DNA of 64,000 bases from Romanomermis culicivorax (lineage: Eukaryota; Nematoda; Enoplea; Mermithida; Mermithidae). This document shows, piece after piece, positions 23,498-34,170 of the stretch. Under the pieces are notes generated by a model, which saw nothing but the letters and a program-made list of their open reading frames with translations, ran no database searches and was not told where the DNA came from. Where the stretch lies: contig CAWUHX010000289.1 in assembly GCA_963922205.1 (NCBI GenBank), forward strand, positions 369,613 to 433,612, read 5' to 3'. The number at the start of each line of letters is the position of its first letter. The first letter of the stretch is position 1. The position numbers and the translations under genes were made by a program.

Positions 23498-25813
23498 ATG
23501 CAAAAAATGGTTATATTGCATTTATTCACTTTGGTTATTTGCATCAAACTCACAACCGGAGAATCAGGTAGCACCTATTATGAACTCCTGTAGACTAGGG
23601 TCTCGGATGCCCAACCACAACATGTAATTTGGTAATGATTATGCTGCCCCTATAGTAAATTAAAATTCACCTTTTTTAGCAATCACTTTAGAGAAAAAAA
23701 GCATTTGAAAAAAAAAAGTTTATGAAACTTTACAGTGATGAGTAGTTCTAGATTTCCAGCCTGATATACTCTACACTTGTGGAGTTGGTTTAAATCTTTT
23801 GTTTCAGTGTGCATTGGAAACCTATGCGAGGATACAGTTTACAACATCAAGGTACACAAACCTGTGGACCTTGTCATGCTTTCAGCAGGTACTAAAGGTC
23901 AATGTCCAAAATCCAAAAATTTTTTACTGAAGTTCATTGTATCGTATGATGTTCAATGGTTCAACGTGGGAATACCCATTGCCATATACAGCCCAGATTG
24001 CAAATCATTCACGATACGTAATCCTGCTGAGAATATATTTGATGAAACAGATTATGCATGCTCGAACAGTTGTTTTTTTCTGTTCCGTAAGCAGCCCGGA
24101 TCGAACGAATGTGGATACATGTTTCACATTTACGAAGGCGCCTTTCATGCAATAATCACAGGTGATGTATCACAGCCTACTACATTCATATCACTCAAAA
24201 ACTCATTACCTACTGATTATGTGAATTTGAGTGTGAATACCACAGCGATATGGTGTTTCCGCGCAATTTCAAAACTGGATCATGGAGCGGGAAATATGGC
24301 AAATCCCTTAATACCGTACTGCAAATATTACCTGTATCAGAATGGCTACAGTAAGTTTAAGTGGAAGTAGATATTACTGCAAAAGAAGCATATATTATTT
24401 CAAGGTAGCAATGGAACAAGTCACGTGTTGTCGACTAGCAGTCAATCAATGGTTGTGGAAAATGAAACGTCTACAATGTGAGTGCGCCCAGTTTACTGTA
24501 ATTTCAGTGCATAGGAGTAGCAATGAAGAAACCTACAGTAATATGGAATTCCATCAGTGGAAAGTATGTATACTAAAAAATTTACGGGAAGTATGATGAT
24601 AATTCTCTTTCACATAACTTTGGGGCTATTGTCATCTCGATCTTCATGTTTGACTTGCATTGCAACTTGTCCACCTTGACAGGAAGCAGTGAAGTTTAAT
24701 AAGGCTAATCAACACTACACATAATATTGATATACCGAATAGTGCACTAAATAGAAGAATGATTACGCAAAAGTATTGTTCTATAACATTGTGGAATGCA
24801 AAAGAATATTATAGAATGTTAAGGAAGGTTCTATAACTTTCCAGGACAATTAAAATGTACCTGCACATCATATCATCTCATCATACTGTATGGTATGCTT
24901 CACTTGCGCTTGCACATACTGTAACATGATCATACTGTAACTTATATATCATATATCATATTATTTTTACAATACTTAGTTTTAGACCATTTTTATTATT
25001 TTTCCTTATTCATAATATTTTATAAATTTTTTTGATACAAATTCCTTCCGGAACATTATTGTACATGTTGTATTTGTGGATGTAGTCGGGGCTTCAGTCT
25101 TTGAGTTCAGGCAGGATTGGGATCCCAGCATTCGTCCTTAATGTACGCGTTTCCCACGCCCACGTTTACCGGATTAACTTAATTACTCGTACTTAAACCT
25201 GACACAAATACCCCACCAATTAAGGAAAGAAGGTGTTTCCTTAATTGTCTCCCTAATTGCGTAAAACTGAATGGAGAGAATTTTCTACCTTTATATTACG
25301 CAATTGAAAACAAAACACTTACGTACAAATGAAAAACGGGCGAGAATATAAAGCGAATCATTCCCACGCACTGGGACGAGAAACAGATAGGTTTCGTGCG
25401 GGGAGGCAGCGAGAGGCAAAATAAAAGTCACCAGCAGGGCACACGTTTAATACGAAAAACATACAATAATAATAATGCACACCAGAGAGAGCAAGCGCAC
25501 ACGCACCGACGTACGCTACAGTAAGACGACTGTTGATGGTCCCCGTTGCTCACTCCACTTGCTACCTGCGGGCCTCATGTGCTCTTTGACAAAAACGACA
25601 AAATCGGCGGAAAACACACTACAACATACATGTTGCCAAACTCCAAGATCAACAATGATTGCGATTAAAATATTTTTGCACCTGCTTTGGAAATTTTTGC
25701 AATGTAGAATATTATTCAGGATGCCACTACAAATGGTAGGAAAATCCAAGATGAGACAACGAAAGTGTCGGGCCAAGAGGATTATAGAAAATGCAATGAT
25801 AAGCCAAAAGTGA
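23498..25813 (+). CDS. Secreted cysteine-containing protein, paralog 3
   Basis: Unknown family. Proposed exons: 23498-23567, 23808-24350, 24405-24477, 25720-25813. The ATG follows a CTTTCAG acceptor. Signal peptide MQKMVILHLFTLVICIKLTTG; then CIGNLCEDTVYNIK, VSYDVQWFNVG, SPDC, DYACSNSCFFLF (one extra cysteine), NECGYMF, WCF and PYC. Exon 3 (SSNGTSHVLSTSSQSMVVENETST) is Ser/Thr-rich. The last exon reads MPLQMVGKSKMRQRKCRAKRII and runs to TGA 25811-25813, a little longer than in paralog 1 because of a one-base difference. A solo LTR (25066-25626) sits in intron 3. An alternative stop is TGA 24479-24481 without splicing; intron-2 retention would end at TAG 24368-24370. Confidence 0.75.
24765..24935 (-). 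promoter_or_regulatory. Inverted promoter copy in intron 3 of paralog 3
   Basis: GAATATTATAGAATG, GGTTCTATAACTTTCCAGGACAA, AAATGTACCTGCACATCAT and ATCATACTGTA occur in the reverse-complement order of 23115-23310. The heat-shock-like core is imperfect. Confidence 0.6.
25066..25626. mobile_element. Solo LTR, family LTR-A, in intron 3 of paralog 3
   Basis: It starts TGTTGTATTTGTGG and ends CACACTACAACA. It shares the order of the full element's LTR (CAGGATTGGGAT, CGTCCTTAATGTACG, TTTCCTTAATTGTCTCCCTAATTG, GACGTACGCTACAGTAAG, CTACCTGCGGGCCTCATG). TACA directly flanks both ends, a 4-bp target-site duplication. Confidence 0.8.
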
Positions 25814-26039
25814 ATTTTTTGTGTTGTTACAGTTAACTATTTATCAAATTTATGGAATAGAATTTAAATATATTACAAAAATATGCTCCACAGATGCGTT
25901 TGCGGAGAAAGCAAGTAAAAACAAAACTAAAAAGTTTTCAACTCATTGAAAATTGAACTATTTTGTAAACTGATCACCACAATGCATTGCTGATATAGAA
26001 AGTTAAATTTTTTCCTATTTTTCAAAAAGAGCATCCTGC

Positions 26040-26990
26040 TAAGTAAAAGTGCAAACTGACTATAAAAAGAAAAGTGTAAACTCACGGTAAAGATTAAAGT
26101 GTAAAGTAGAAGTGTAAACTGGTTGTAAAGTGTGAAGTTTGAATTGCAAATGTATACTTACTGTCTAAATCAAAGAGTAAAATGAAAATGTAAACTGACT
26201 GTAGAAATCCAAGTAGGAATTGCTTGTTCAAACTGAGTGTAAAATGCAAGGTTTAAAATAAAAGTGTAAACTGCCTATAGGCTCTCTGAATAGAAAAAGC
26301 AAATGATGGTTATAGTGTATCTTTTTATGATCTATGGCAATGGATTACTGCAGCATACTTTTTATTGGAAATTATCACTAAAATGTTCAGTGTAGCTCCA
26401 CATAGTGGTTTACTTTACCTTCACATGGTTTACACTGCAAGTTTGTTTTTCTGTGCAGAGGCATACTGTAGATTTTTTGGGAGCTTACTGTAGCTTTTGT
26501 TCAAATTGACTTTATTACTATGGCTTTTGAGGATACTGTATCCCAAAATTCTAGCTAAAGTATTTATTGTAGCTTAATGATTTCCCCAGCAATACAATCT
26601 GTTGCTAGGAGGCATGCGGTAGTTTTTTCTTTCTTACTGTAGCTCTCGTCACTGAATTGGCTTTATTACTGTAGCTTTCCAGGATCTGTTCTACAAAAAT
26701 TTGTTTGATTACTGTAGATTACTCTTCTCTAAAATTGCAGCTGAAATATTCAATGTAGGTTTTCATGCCAATTCTCGACGATATAATTTTGAGTTATTCC
26801 AGCAGGCGTACTGTAGTTTTCCTGTGGGTTACTATAACTTCTGTTTAAATTTACTTTAATACTGTAGCTTATGGGGACAGTGTAATTCAAAATTCTAGCA
26901 AAAATACTCATTGTAGCCTTCCATTCACTTCATGTTTTTCGAAGAAATTATTTCACATACTGGAGTAGCATATAATGCTGTTGAGGTTTA
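26040..26990. other. Repeat-derived DNA downstream of paralog 3
   Basis: GTGTAAACTGACT minisatellite (26040-26290), then dispersed TACTGTAGCTTTT repeats (26300-26930), the same order as 9820-10560. No gene. Confidence 0.55.
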
Positions 26991-27468
26991 CTGTAGCTCT
27001 TTTTATTGATCAAGGATATCATTATGATTTTGGTAATGAATCTGTTATTAACCTTGTATATACCAAGTACGAAAAAGATTTTTTTTCACATAGATATTTT
27101 CCAAACCATGCGCTTTATGGTCAAGAGAAGATTATCGAAACACAAAAAATAATTTCTAGAACAGATTTGGTTACAGTAATGATCAATTTGAAACATTTAC
27201 TTCACATCATCAATGTTTTCCTGATTCAAACGTTTCAATGCTGAGACACTGTTGAACTTGCGAGATCATCTTTCATACATCCATTCGCATAATTTTCTTA
27301 GCTAACATCTCATTCACCTAGAAACTTCAATTGAGCTGATAAAATTTATTAGAAATTATTTCGTGAACTGCCTTTACAAATGTACAAAAATGGTAAAATA
27401 CTTCATTATGACACACACTATAACACACCGTATAATGCAACAATAGGACATATGTAACAGAACAATAT
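26991..27468. other. Unit spacer with an unassigned ORF
   Basis: An 89-codon plus-strand ORF (26975-27244) shares its first part with 20014-20090, where the frame is broken. No domain recognised. It is probably non-coding duplicated sequence. Confidence 0.3.
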
Positions 27469-27469
27469 G

Positions 27470-27850
27470 TGTTGAAGGGCTTCCTGGGTGGTGCCGTAGC
27501 TGTCCCACCATTGGCCAATGTGGGGGTAGGTGTAACCATCCTGACCAGGGCTCAAGAAAAATGGCCGGGTTCAGAACCCATGGATTGGCAGAAACATCAA
27601 TCCTACAGGTGGAATGTTGTATGTCACCATACAACATTCCTCCCCCCTTGGAGTAACAGAGGGGCCGCTGGTATGGTCACCAGTGTTGAAGGGCTTCCTG
27701 GGTGACACCCTAGCCGTCCCACTATTGGCCAATGTGTAACCATCCCGACCAGGGCTCAACAAAAACGGCTGGGTTCAGAACCCGTGGATTGGCAGAAACA
27801 TCAATCCTACGGGTGGAATGTTGTATGTCACCATACAACATATGGATAAG
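27470..27850. repeat. Tandem ~195-bp repeat, family 'GGGCTTCCTGG', second locus
   Basis: Two units (about 27472-27640 and 27686-27845) each contain GAAGGGCTTCCTGGGTG, GCTGTCCCA/GCCGTCCCA, TTGGCCAATGTG, CAGGGCTCAA, GGATTGGCAGAAACATCAATCCTAC and GGTGGAATGTTGTATGTCACC. The same family is at 3085-3490. Confidence 0.8.
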
Positions 27851-28524
27851 GGACCTTTTGGCAGTAAGCCTTCAGGAAGAATTGACACCCTCAAACCATA
27901 ATCCAGAAGGCTCAGAAACCAACCAGAGCTGATGTAATAGGGAGCAGATCGACTACAGTAAGCTCGTCAGCTTTTCAAAGTGATTCGCAAGAATGCATCG
28001 TTTCCGAGCTCAAAGTTATTCAAAGTTGTCCGAAGGTTCATGACATTGAACATTACACTCGCAGCAAGTTTGTGATAAAGTTAGTTGTTGTTTTGTTTGT
28101 CTTAGTGAGCAGTTGGTTTTGTAAGAGGCTCTGAGCATCGCTAGTAAATCGAAAACCCAACCTGTGATCTAGGTTGAGTCAAACTATTTGGAGAATAGTT
28201 TGAGTAAATGGGTCCAACTCCTAATTGGGTAAGTCAGCGCAGTCTGAATTCCAGCATTTGAAAACCTTTAACGACCTGAGCAAAGTTCCTTGGATAAATT
28301 GACATAGCACTCTCTACGAGCCCGTCAATCTCCTGCCTACGATTATTGTTGCCTGAAATTCGTCAAACACTCCGAGTGTTCCGTTTCTAGCGTTCCACAC
28401 TCTTCTCTACATTCCGTACCTCTATTATTAAAACGCGCGATTAATTGTCTAATTATTTTTCCTATACGACACTGAGAAGAAAGAAAATGAATATAAATGC
28501 ATAATTGACGTCCCTTACAGTGGA
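27851..28524. other. Non-repeat stretch, no gene recognised
   Basis: No long ORF, domain or repeat partner in this window. Possibly part of the repeat family to its left or of the SINE-bearing segment to its right. Confidence 0.3.
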
Positions 28525-28662
28525 CACCTTACTCAGAAGGTAAAACAGAATGGTTAGAGTGTGCGGACGGTAGTGGCAAAGTCCGGGGTTCAAGTCCCAG
28601 ACTGAGCCTAACTTTTACTGAAGCCCCCAGTAGCGGGAAAAGGTTCCCTCGACATGAAAATA
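28525..28662 (+). mobile_element. tRNA-derived SINE, plus strand
   Basis: A-box-like AATGGTTAGAGTGTGCGGAC and a perfect B box GGGTTCAAGTCCC, then GAGCCTAACTTTTACTGAAGCCCCC and GGTTCCCTCGACATG. The 3' half matches the minus-strand element at 15590-15780. No acceptor stem closes, so it is not a working tRNA gene. Confidence 0.65.
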
Positions 28663-28979
28663 CAAATCGAAATTTCTTTCAAATGGCTTTGTTATAATAG
28701 CCCAAATAAAGTGAGCCTAATTTTCTTAGGCTTTTCATCAAGCATTAGCTTTATGTGGACCTTTTTTACTTTTACGTAAACAAAATTTTCAATTCCAAAT
28801 ACTTAAATATAAAGTTTAATGCTTACAAGCATTTTGAATGAAGGTGAATTTCTTCATACGTTGCTCATTACTGTAGCTCACTCAGAAATGTTTCTTATGA
28901 GTAGTCAGTAGCATCCAAAAATTGTCTAGCTGTCCATGCACAGCCTTCAGTTGCAGAATCACTCAAACATTTGTAAGAA

Positions 28980-30132
28980 CTAATATTATATTTGAAAAAT
29001 TGGATTGATCTTTGGGTGTTGTATTTTAAATATAAGGTCGGGTGCTAATGAGTCACAGGCAGGATTGGGATTCCAGGATTCGTCCTTAATGCACATGTTT
29101 CCCACGCCCACGTTTACCCGATGAACTACACTACTTATACTTAAACCCGATACAAATATCCCACCAATCAAGGAAAAGACACTTTCCTTAATTGTCTCCC
29201 TAATTGTGTGAAACCGAAAGGAGAAGATTTCCTACCCTTATATTACGCAATAAAAACAAAGAAAACTTACGTACAAAATGAAGACGGGTGAGAAAATAAC
29301 AATCCACTCCCACGCACTGGGCGAGAAAAAGGAAGGTGGCATGGTGGGAGGCGACAAGTGGCAAATATAATGGTGGCGGGCATGGCACATGTTTAGTACA
29401 CAAAACATACAACAATAAAAAATGAATAATAATACTAGGGAGAGAGACCAGTGCACGCGTACCGACGTGCGCTACAGTAAGGCGGCTGCTGATGGTCCAT
29501 GTTGCTCGCTCCACTTGCTACCTGCGGGCCTCATGCGCTCTTTGACAAAAACGACAAAATCGGCGGAAAACACACTACAACATGGGCGCCTCTGACCGAT
29601 TTCTTGCCTCCTTGATCCGTGGGCTCAGAGGAAGAAGGGTAAAATTGGCAAGGGGAATTGCTGTGCAGGAGAGATAGCCACGCCAGTGCTTTCCTGCACC
29701 TGCCCTAAACCTCCTAATGACTCCTCACTCAGAGTCGAGAAGCCCAGTACAAGAATAGTACCTGCCCAAGAAATGCCTGACTAAAACTAGTCAGATAAGG
29801 TAACACACTTTTGGACACAAATAAAACGCTCTTCTAACTAAACATTTATTTATACAACTTACCTATAAATCGCCCCTTCCAAAAATCTGACGTCTTACTA
29901 ATATAAAGCAAGGCAAATAATGTACAGGCGAAAAAATTGTTGTGATATAAGAGGCGATGCAGGTACGAATAATCAATAATATTCATTAACTAATTCACAA
30001 AATACATCTTCTACAGTAACCCTCGCACTGGGCCGGGTTGGGCCTATTCGCACATTTGTACCTGCGGGCGTTTTTACGAGATTGACAAACTATTAGAAAA
30101 TTCTGAAAAATTGGCGGAAACACGCTACAACA
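28980..30132. mobile_element. LTR-B copy interrupted by a nested LTR-A
   Basis: Left part 28980-29016 (TTGATCTTTGGG) and right part 29583-30132 (TGGGCGCCTCTGACCG ... ACGCTACAACA) are contiguous in the LTR-B copy at 20805-21393. Between them lies a complete LTR-A. No coding region. Confidence 0.7.
29017..29582. mobile_element. Solo LTR-A nested in LTR-B
   Basis: TGTTGTATTTTAAATATAAGG ... CGGAAAACACACTACAACA. TGGG flanks both ends and is single in the uninterrupted LTR-B (CTTTGGGTGG), so it is a target-site duplication. Confidence 0.8.
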
Positions 30133-30617
30133 CTAAGCTTGCTATTAATTTTGGTAAGAACTAATACAGAGAAACTGTTTCATGTTTGCAAATTGTATTC
30201 CAAATGGCCCAGTCATGATTTGTTTTTTTAATCACAGTATACTGCCAAACTTTATCCCGATTGAGTCCCTTATCAACTAAAGCTCAAATATCCCATGAGC
30301 TGACAACTATGTTAAATTGCCAAAAAGCAAGAAAGCGCAGTTTCCACAGTATTTGATCACAGTAATCTAAACATATCATATATTGATGGATATAAATTGC
30401 TATCTTTGTATTCAAGTTATCAATTTATTTGATTAGATATTCATATTATAGCTGGTTTTTGCTGCCTGCTTTTATGGCCTGTGCAACAGTATAAAAATTG
30501 TGAAACACTTTTTTATAACACACAATATAACACAACAATACGATGTATGTAGCAGAACAATAGGGATAAGTGATAAGATAAGTGAAATTTACCAATAATA
30601 AAAGAACACAAATAATG
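30133..30617. other. Spacer, no gene seen
   Basis: AT-rich DNA, partly like 6830-7000 (TCAACTAAAGCT, CTGACAACTA, GTTTCCACAGTATTTGATC), so it belongs to the duplicated block. No supported ORF. Confidence 0.4.
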
Positions 30618-30771
30618 AAGAGAGAGCCCAAACGCACACGTGGCGACATGCGCTACAGTAAGAAAACTGTCGATGGTCCGCATCACTCACTCCACTTTGT
30701 ACCTGCAGGCCTCCTACAAAAATCGACAAAATTTACAAATGTATGGTGAAATCGGCGGAAACACACTACAA
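30618..30771. mobile_element. 3' fragment of an LTR-A/B-like LTR
   Basis: GAGAGAGCCCAAACGCACACG, GACATGCGCTACAGTAAG, GTCCGCATCACTCACTCCACTT, GTACCTGCAGGCC and ATCGGCGGAAACACACTACAAGA correspond to the last quarter of LTR-A. The 5' part is missing and the last bases are changed (CAAGA for CAACA). Confidence 0.65.
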
Positions 30772-30939
30772 GAGTTTGAACTGTGAGCCTTGGAGACGAG
30801 TGTTATATTGTATGTACTTATTTGATATGATAATTGTTAGACCAATTGTATTCCACCTTGTCATAACATATATCAGTGAATTATAAGTATTAGATTTACA
30901 ATTTTTGCTAAACATAAATAATCGTAATGGGCCCATCTC

Positions 30940-31135
30940 ACTATTGCCACGATTACACTATGGCCGCTGTATCACTATAGCCACCATATCACTACAGCCA
31001 CCATCTCACTACAGCTAATGTATCAGAATAGCCACCAAAATCTCACTGGAGCCACCACGATGCATAATAATCATCTCACTACAGCCAACAGTGTCACATA
31101 CCAAAAGTGTCACTAGAGCCAATGTCTCGGAAGAG
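30940..31135. repeat. Short tandem repeat (TCACTACAGCCACCA)n
   Basis: About ten imperfect units of 17-22 bp built on (A/T)TCACTA(C/T)AGCCACCA. No coding potential. Confidence 0.75.
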
Positions 31136-31319
31136 CCACTCAACAGATGATGCAAAAAATTACTTGTTTTTCTGCACAATAAATATTTTGTGCATCGTAT
31201 ATTTTAATTATCCATCTATTTTTGCGAAAATAACTGTTAATGCATCAAATGCGCTACATGACGCAAAAAGTGACAGATTTCAAGAACAATTTGATCATTA
31301 TTTTGGTCATTTATTATAG

Positions 31320-31585
31320 CACAGGGAACATTTTCCAATCTTTCTTTTGTGACACGTAAGTTTTCGTCAACCCTCGTGTACCGCTGATCACGCTGCCTTG
31401 GAGCAGCCCCATTTGGAAGCTGTTGTACACGAACCTGTGAGTAAAACCGTGGTTTATGAGGACATCATCAGACTCATAGTAGTTGAGCTCCAACTCCAAA
31501 GCTGGGTGATCAGTGATACACCAGGGTCAACAAAAACTTACATGTTGCAAAAGAAAGATTCGAAAATGTTTGCCGTGCTTTTTTT
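31320..31585. mobile_element. Foldback (inverted-repeat) element, ~265 bp
   Basis: Left arm about 31322-31395 (ACATTTTCCAATCTTTCTTTT, GTAAGTTTTCGTCAACCCTCG, GATCACG) is the reverse complement, with changes, of the right arm about 31503-31585 (GTGATCAGTGATACACC, GGGTCAACAAAAACTTAC, AAAAGAAAGATTCGAAAATGT). It is a MITE-like hairpin element; a 116-codon ORF across it is not credible. Confidence 0.65.
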
Positions 31586-31984
31586 CACTCTTCAATTTTC
31601 ACAAATTTTCACAATTTTCACTCTTATTACCAAATATCACAATATGTTTTCACCTGCACTTTTAATGTCATTGGCAGTAAGGATATTATTCCGGGATATA
31701 AAAAGTTTTTTAATCATTGTAGACTGCATGGTTATAATTAGCGTTTGAAGAAATTTCCTTATCGACTAGAGCATTAAAAGCCTGGAGCTGATAACTACAT
31801 TTATTGAATTGTGGATAAGCTTGAAACTGAGTTTCTATAGTTTTTTGAGGAATTTAAATTAAAAATAATGTATTTTTGTGCATATAAACTGCATTTTTCT
31901 TGTTCATATTGTCAAACACCTTCTCCAAGATTGCGAATTGTTGTTATTTTATCAGCAATAAAGGTATAGCTTATCCTTAATATT

Positions 31985-32165
31985 ATACATGCTATTGATA
32001 GATGTCTTACAGTATGATTACATTACACGATGTATAGATACATTTCAAATACTGCCCTGGAAAGTGCTAAAACCTTTTACAATATTTGATAATATTCTGT
32101 TCTTGTGCATCCTGCACTGTTCTAGAATATTCTGTGTTTGTATATAAGGAACGTTATTTTACATA
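31985..32165 (+). promoter_or_regulatory. Promoter of paralog 4: heat-shock-like element plus TATA
   Basis: TTCTAGAATATTC (32120-32132) and TATATAAGG (32141-32149), with the outer GATAGATGTCTTACAGTATGATTAC end. The promoter is intact although the gene behind it carries a stop. Confidence 0.65.
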
Positions 32166-33399
32166 GTCGTTCATATTGTCGTATTACTATCCAGTACGTT
32201 ACTATTATATGTCGTGTTAGTTAGCATTATTAAACTTAGCTATTTACCAGATAGTTTACTGGTTGGATATTCACCAGTTATCCCAATGCTAATTTGTTAT
32301 CAACTCAGTCAGTGACACAACTGCTACAAACAGTAAATATGTTGATTTACTTTCAGATGCAAACAACGGTTATACTGCATATACCGGCTTTGTTTTTTTG
32401 CGTTAAGCTCACAATGGGAAAATCAAGTAATGCCAATTGTGAACTCCTGCAAACTAGGGTCTCCGAAGCTTAAGCAAAACATTTGAAATGCTAAGGAGTA
32501 TCCTTCCGTTACAGTAAATCTTGGAAAATCTGATTCACGTTCGATGGTATATTTAGCAATTACTTTGAAATCTTTCCAGAAAAACATCATTTAAAAAAAC
32601 AGACTGTAGAAAAAAAAGTTTGAGCTGAAAAATACTTTTAGATTTTTTTGCTTTCAGTGTGTGCGAGGAGTCTATGTGAGAATACAATTTACAAGATCAA
32701 ATTGCACAACCGTGGAGATAAAACTATGACTTCTATTGGTACCAAAAAGCAATGTCCTAGGTCCAATAAGTATATATTGAAGTTTATTCTACCACTTGAC
32801 GTTCAATGGTTCAAAGTTGGAACACCCATTACCATATACAGCCCAGATTGCAAATCATTTTCGATGCGCAATCCTGGCCAAAACATAGCCCAAGAAACAG
32901 ATTATGCATGCTCGAACAATTGCTTTTTCCTGTTTCGTGAGCAGCCGGGATCAAGTGGATGTGGTTCAATGTTTTACGTATATGAAGGCGCTGTTTTTGC
33001 ATTAAAGACTAGTGGTGTATCACACCGTATTAGTTTAGTATTGGTCAACAATTCTTCATCCACTAGGGACATAAATTTGATCCTGAACAGCACTACTTGA
33101 TGTTGTTTCCAAACTGTTTCAAAACTGGATGTTGGGGCTGGAAATATGGCAAATCCTTCAATACCATACTGCAAATATTATATGTATGAGAATGACTACA
33201 GTAAGTTTTTGTGAATATAAAAACATATATGCTGGAGGGTTACAGGTTATTTTAAGGTAGCAATGGAACAAGTGGTTTGTTGCCAACTAGCAGTCAATTA
33301 ACTGTTGGAAAAAATCAAACATCTACAATGTGAGTGTGTCCAGTTTCTTCAAATATGGAATTATAATAGTCAAATTTGGCTGAGTGTAAGACAACCTGC

Positions 33400-33995
33400 A
33401 TTGCATAATATGCCTGTTTGGAGAGAGTTACAACAAAAAAGAAATAATTATCCAAACTAATTTCATACAGTATTAATACTTCAAAATAATACAAATTGTA
33501 AGACTACGTTCTAAACATAAAAACACAAATATACTGTAGGATTAAACAATGTAGAGAGCATATGAGTAAAAAGTATCTAAATAGAACCAAAATTACCATA
33601 AACATAGAAAGAATGATATGCATCCCATTCATTTCAGATGTATATACAGCATTAACGGGAAAGACCAGAACACATGCAGTTGTAACGTGTGTGGCACCGG
33701 GTGGTAGCGTGCGCTTCCACCAACTGCACAGCCCTGCATCGCCTGAGCGAGTGCAGCAGTGCCCGTCACAAATATCTGAGTGTGGGGCCCTCACTTGTGC
33801 GTGAAACATCAAGTCTACGGGTTCAGAGGAAAACGCACGATGGGAGCGTGTGCACATTGTGACACAGTAAACACATGTGGTAAACATACAATTTGTAAAT
33901 ATCCAACTGAAACAAGCCGTAGTGAACATCTAAGTTCAATTAAGCTAATGTAATCAATATATGATAGTAACATACAAAAGAGATAATATGCAAAA
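33400..33995. other. Inserted segment in intron 3 of paralog 4
   Basis: 33640-33850 is GC-richer than its surroundings and has no counterpart in intron 3 of the other paralogs. Its end (GAAACATCAAGTCTACGGGTTC) matches 106-133, so it belongs to a repeat present at both ends of the region. An ORF of 141 codons on the minus strand here is not supported by any domain. Confidence 0.45.
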
Positions 33996-33999
33996 CAAC

Positions 34000-34170
34000 A
34001 TAGGTTATATACAATAATGGAAAATCACAGAATATTCTAGAAAATTGAACAATATACGTGGGGGGAATATTATAGAATATTTTAAAAGTTCCTAGAACTT
34101 TAGAGGAGAAAGCAATACATTTAGTGTACATGCACATCAAAGTTGCTGATCATACTGTAGAATGTGTATC
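34000..34170 (-). promoter_or_regulatory. Inverted promoter copy in intron 3 of paralog 4
   Basis: GGTTATATAC, AATCACAGAATATTCTAGAAAATT, GAATATTATAGAATATT, GTTCCTAGAACTTTAGAGGA, TGTACATGCACATCA and TGATCATACTGTAG occur in the reverse-complement order of 31985-32165. Confidence 0.65.

Noticed and set aside
29200..29514. 104-codon ORF in a solo LTR
   Set aside because: The same region is open by chance in related LTRs (36753-37007, 39613-39912) but the frame is not conserved in ends or start; LTRs are non-coding.
33504..33929. 141-codon minus-strand ORF in intron 3 of paralog 4
   Set aside because: It covers an inserted repeat-like segment; no domain and no counterpart in the other paralogs.
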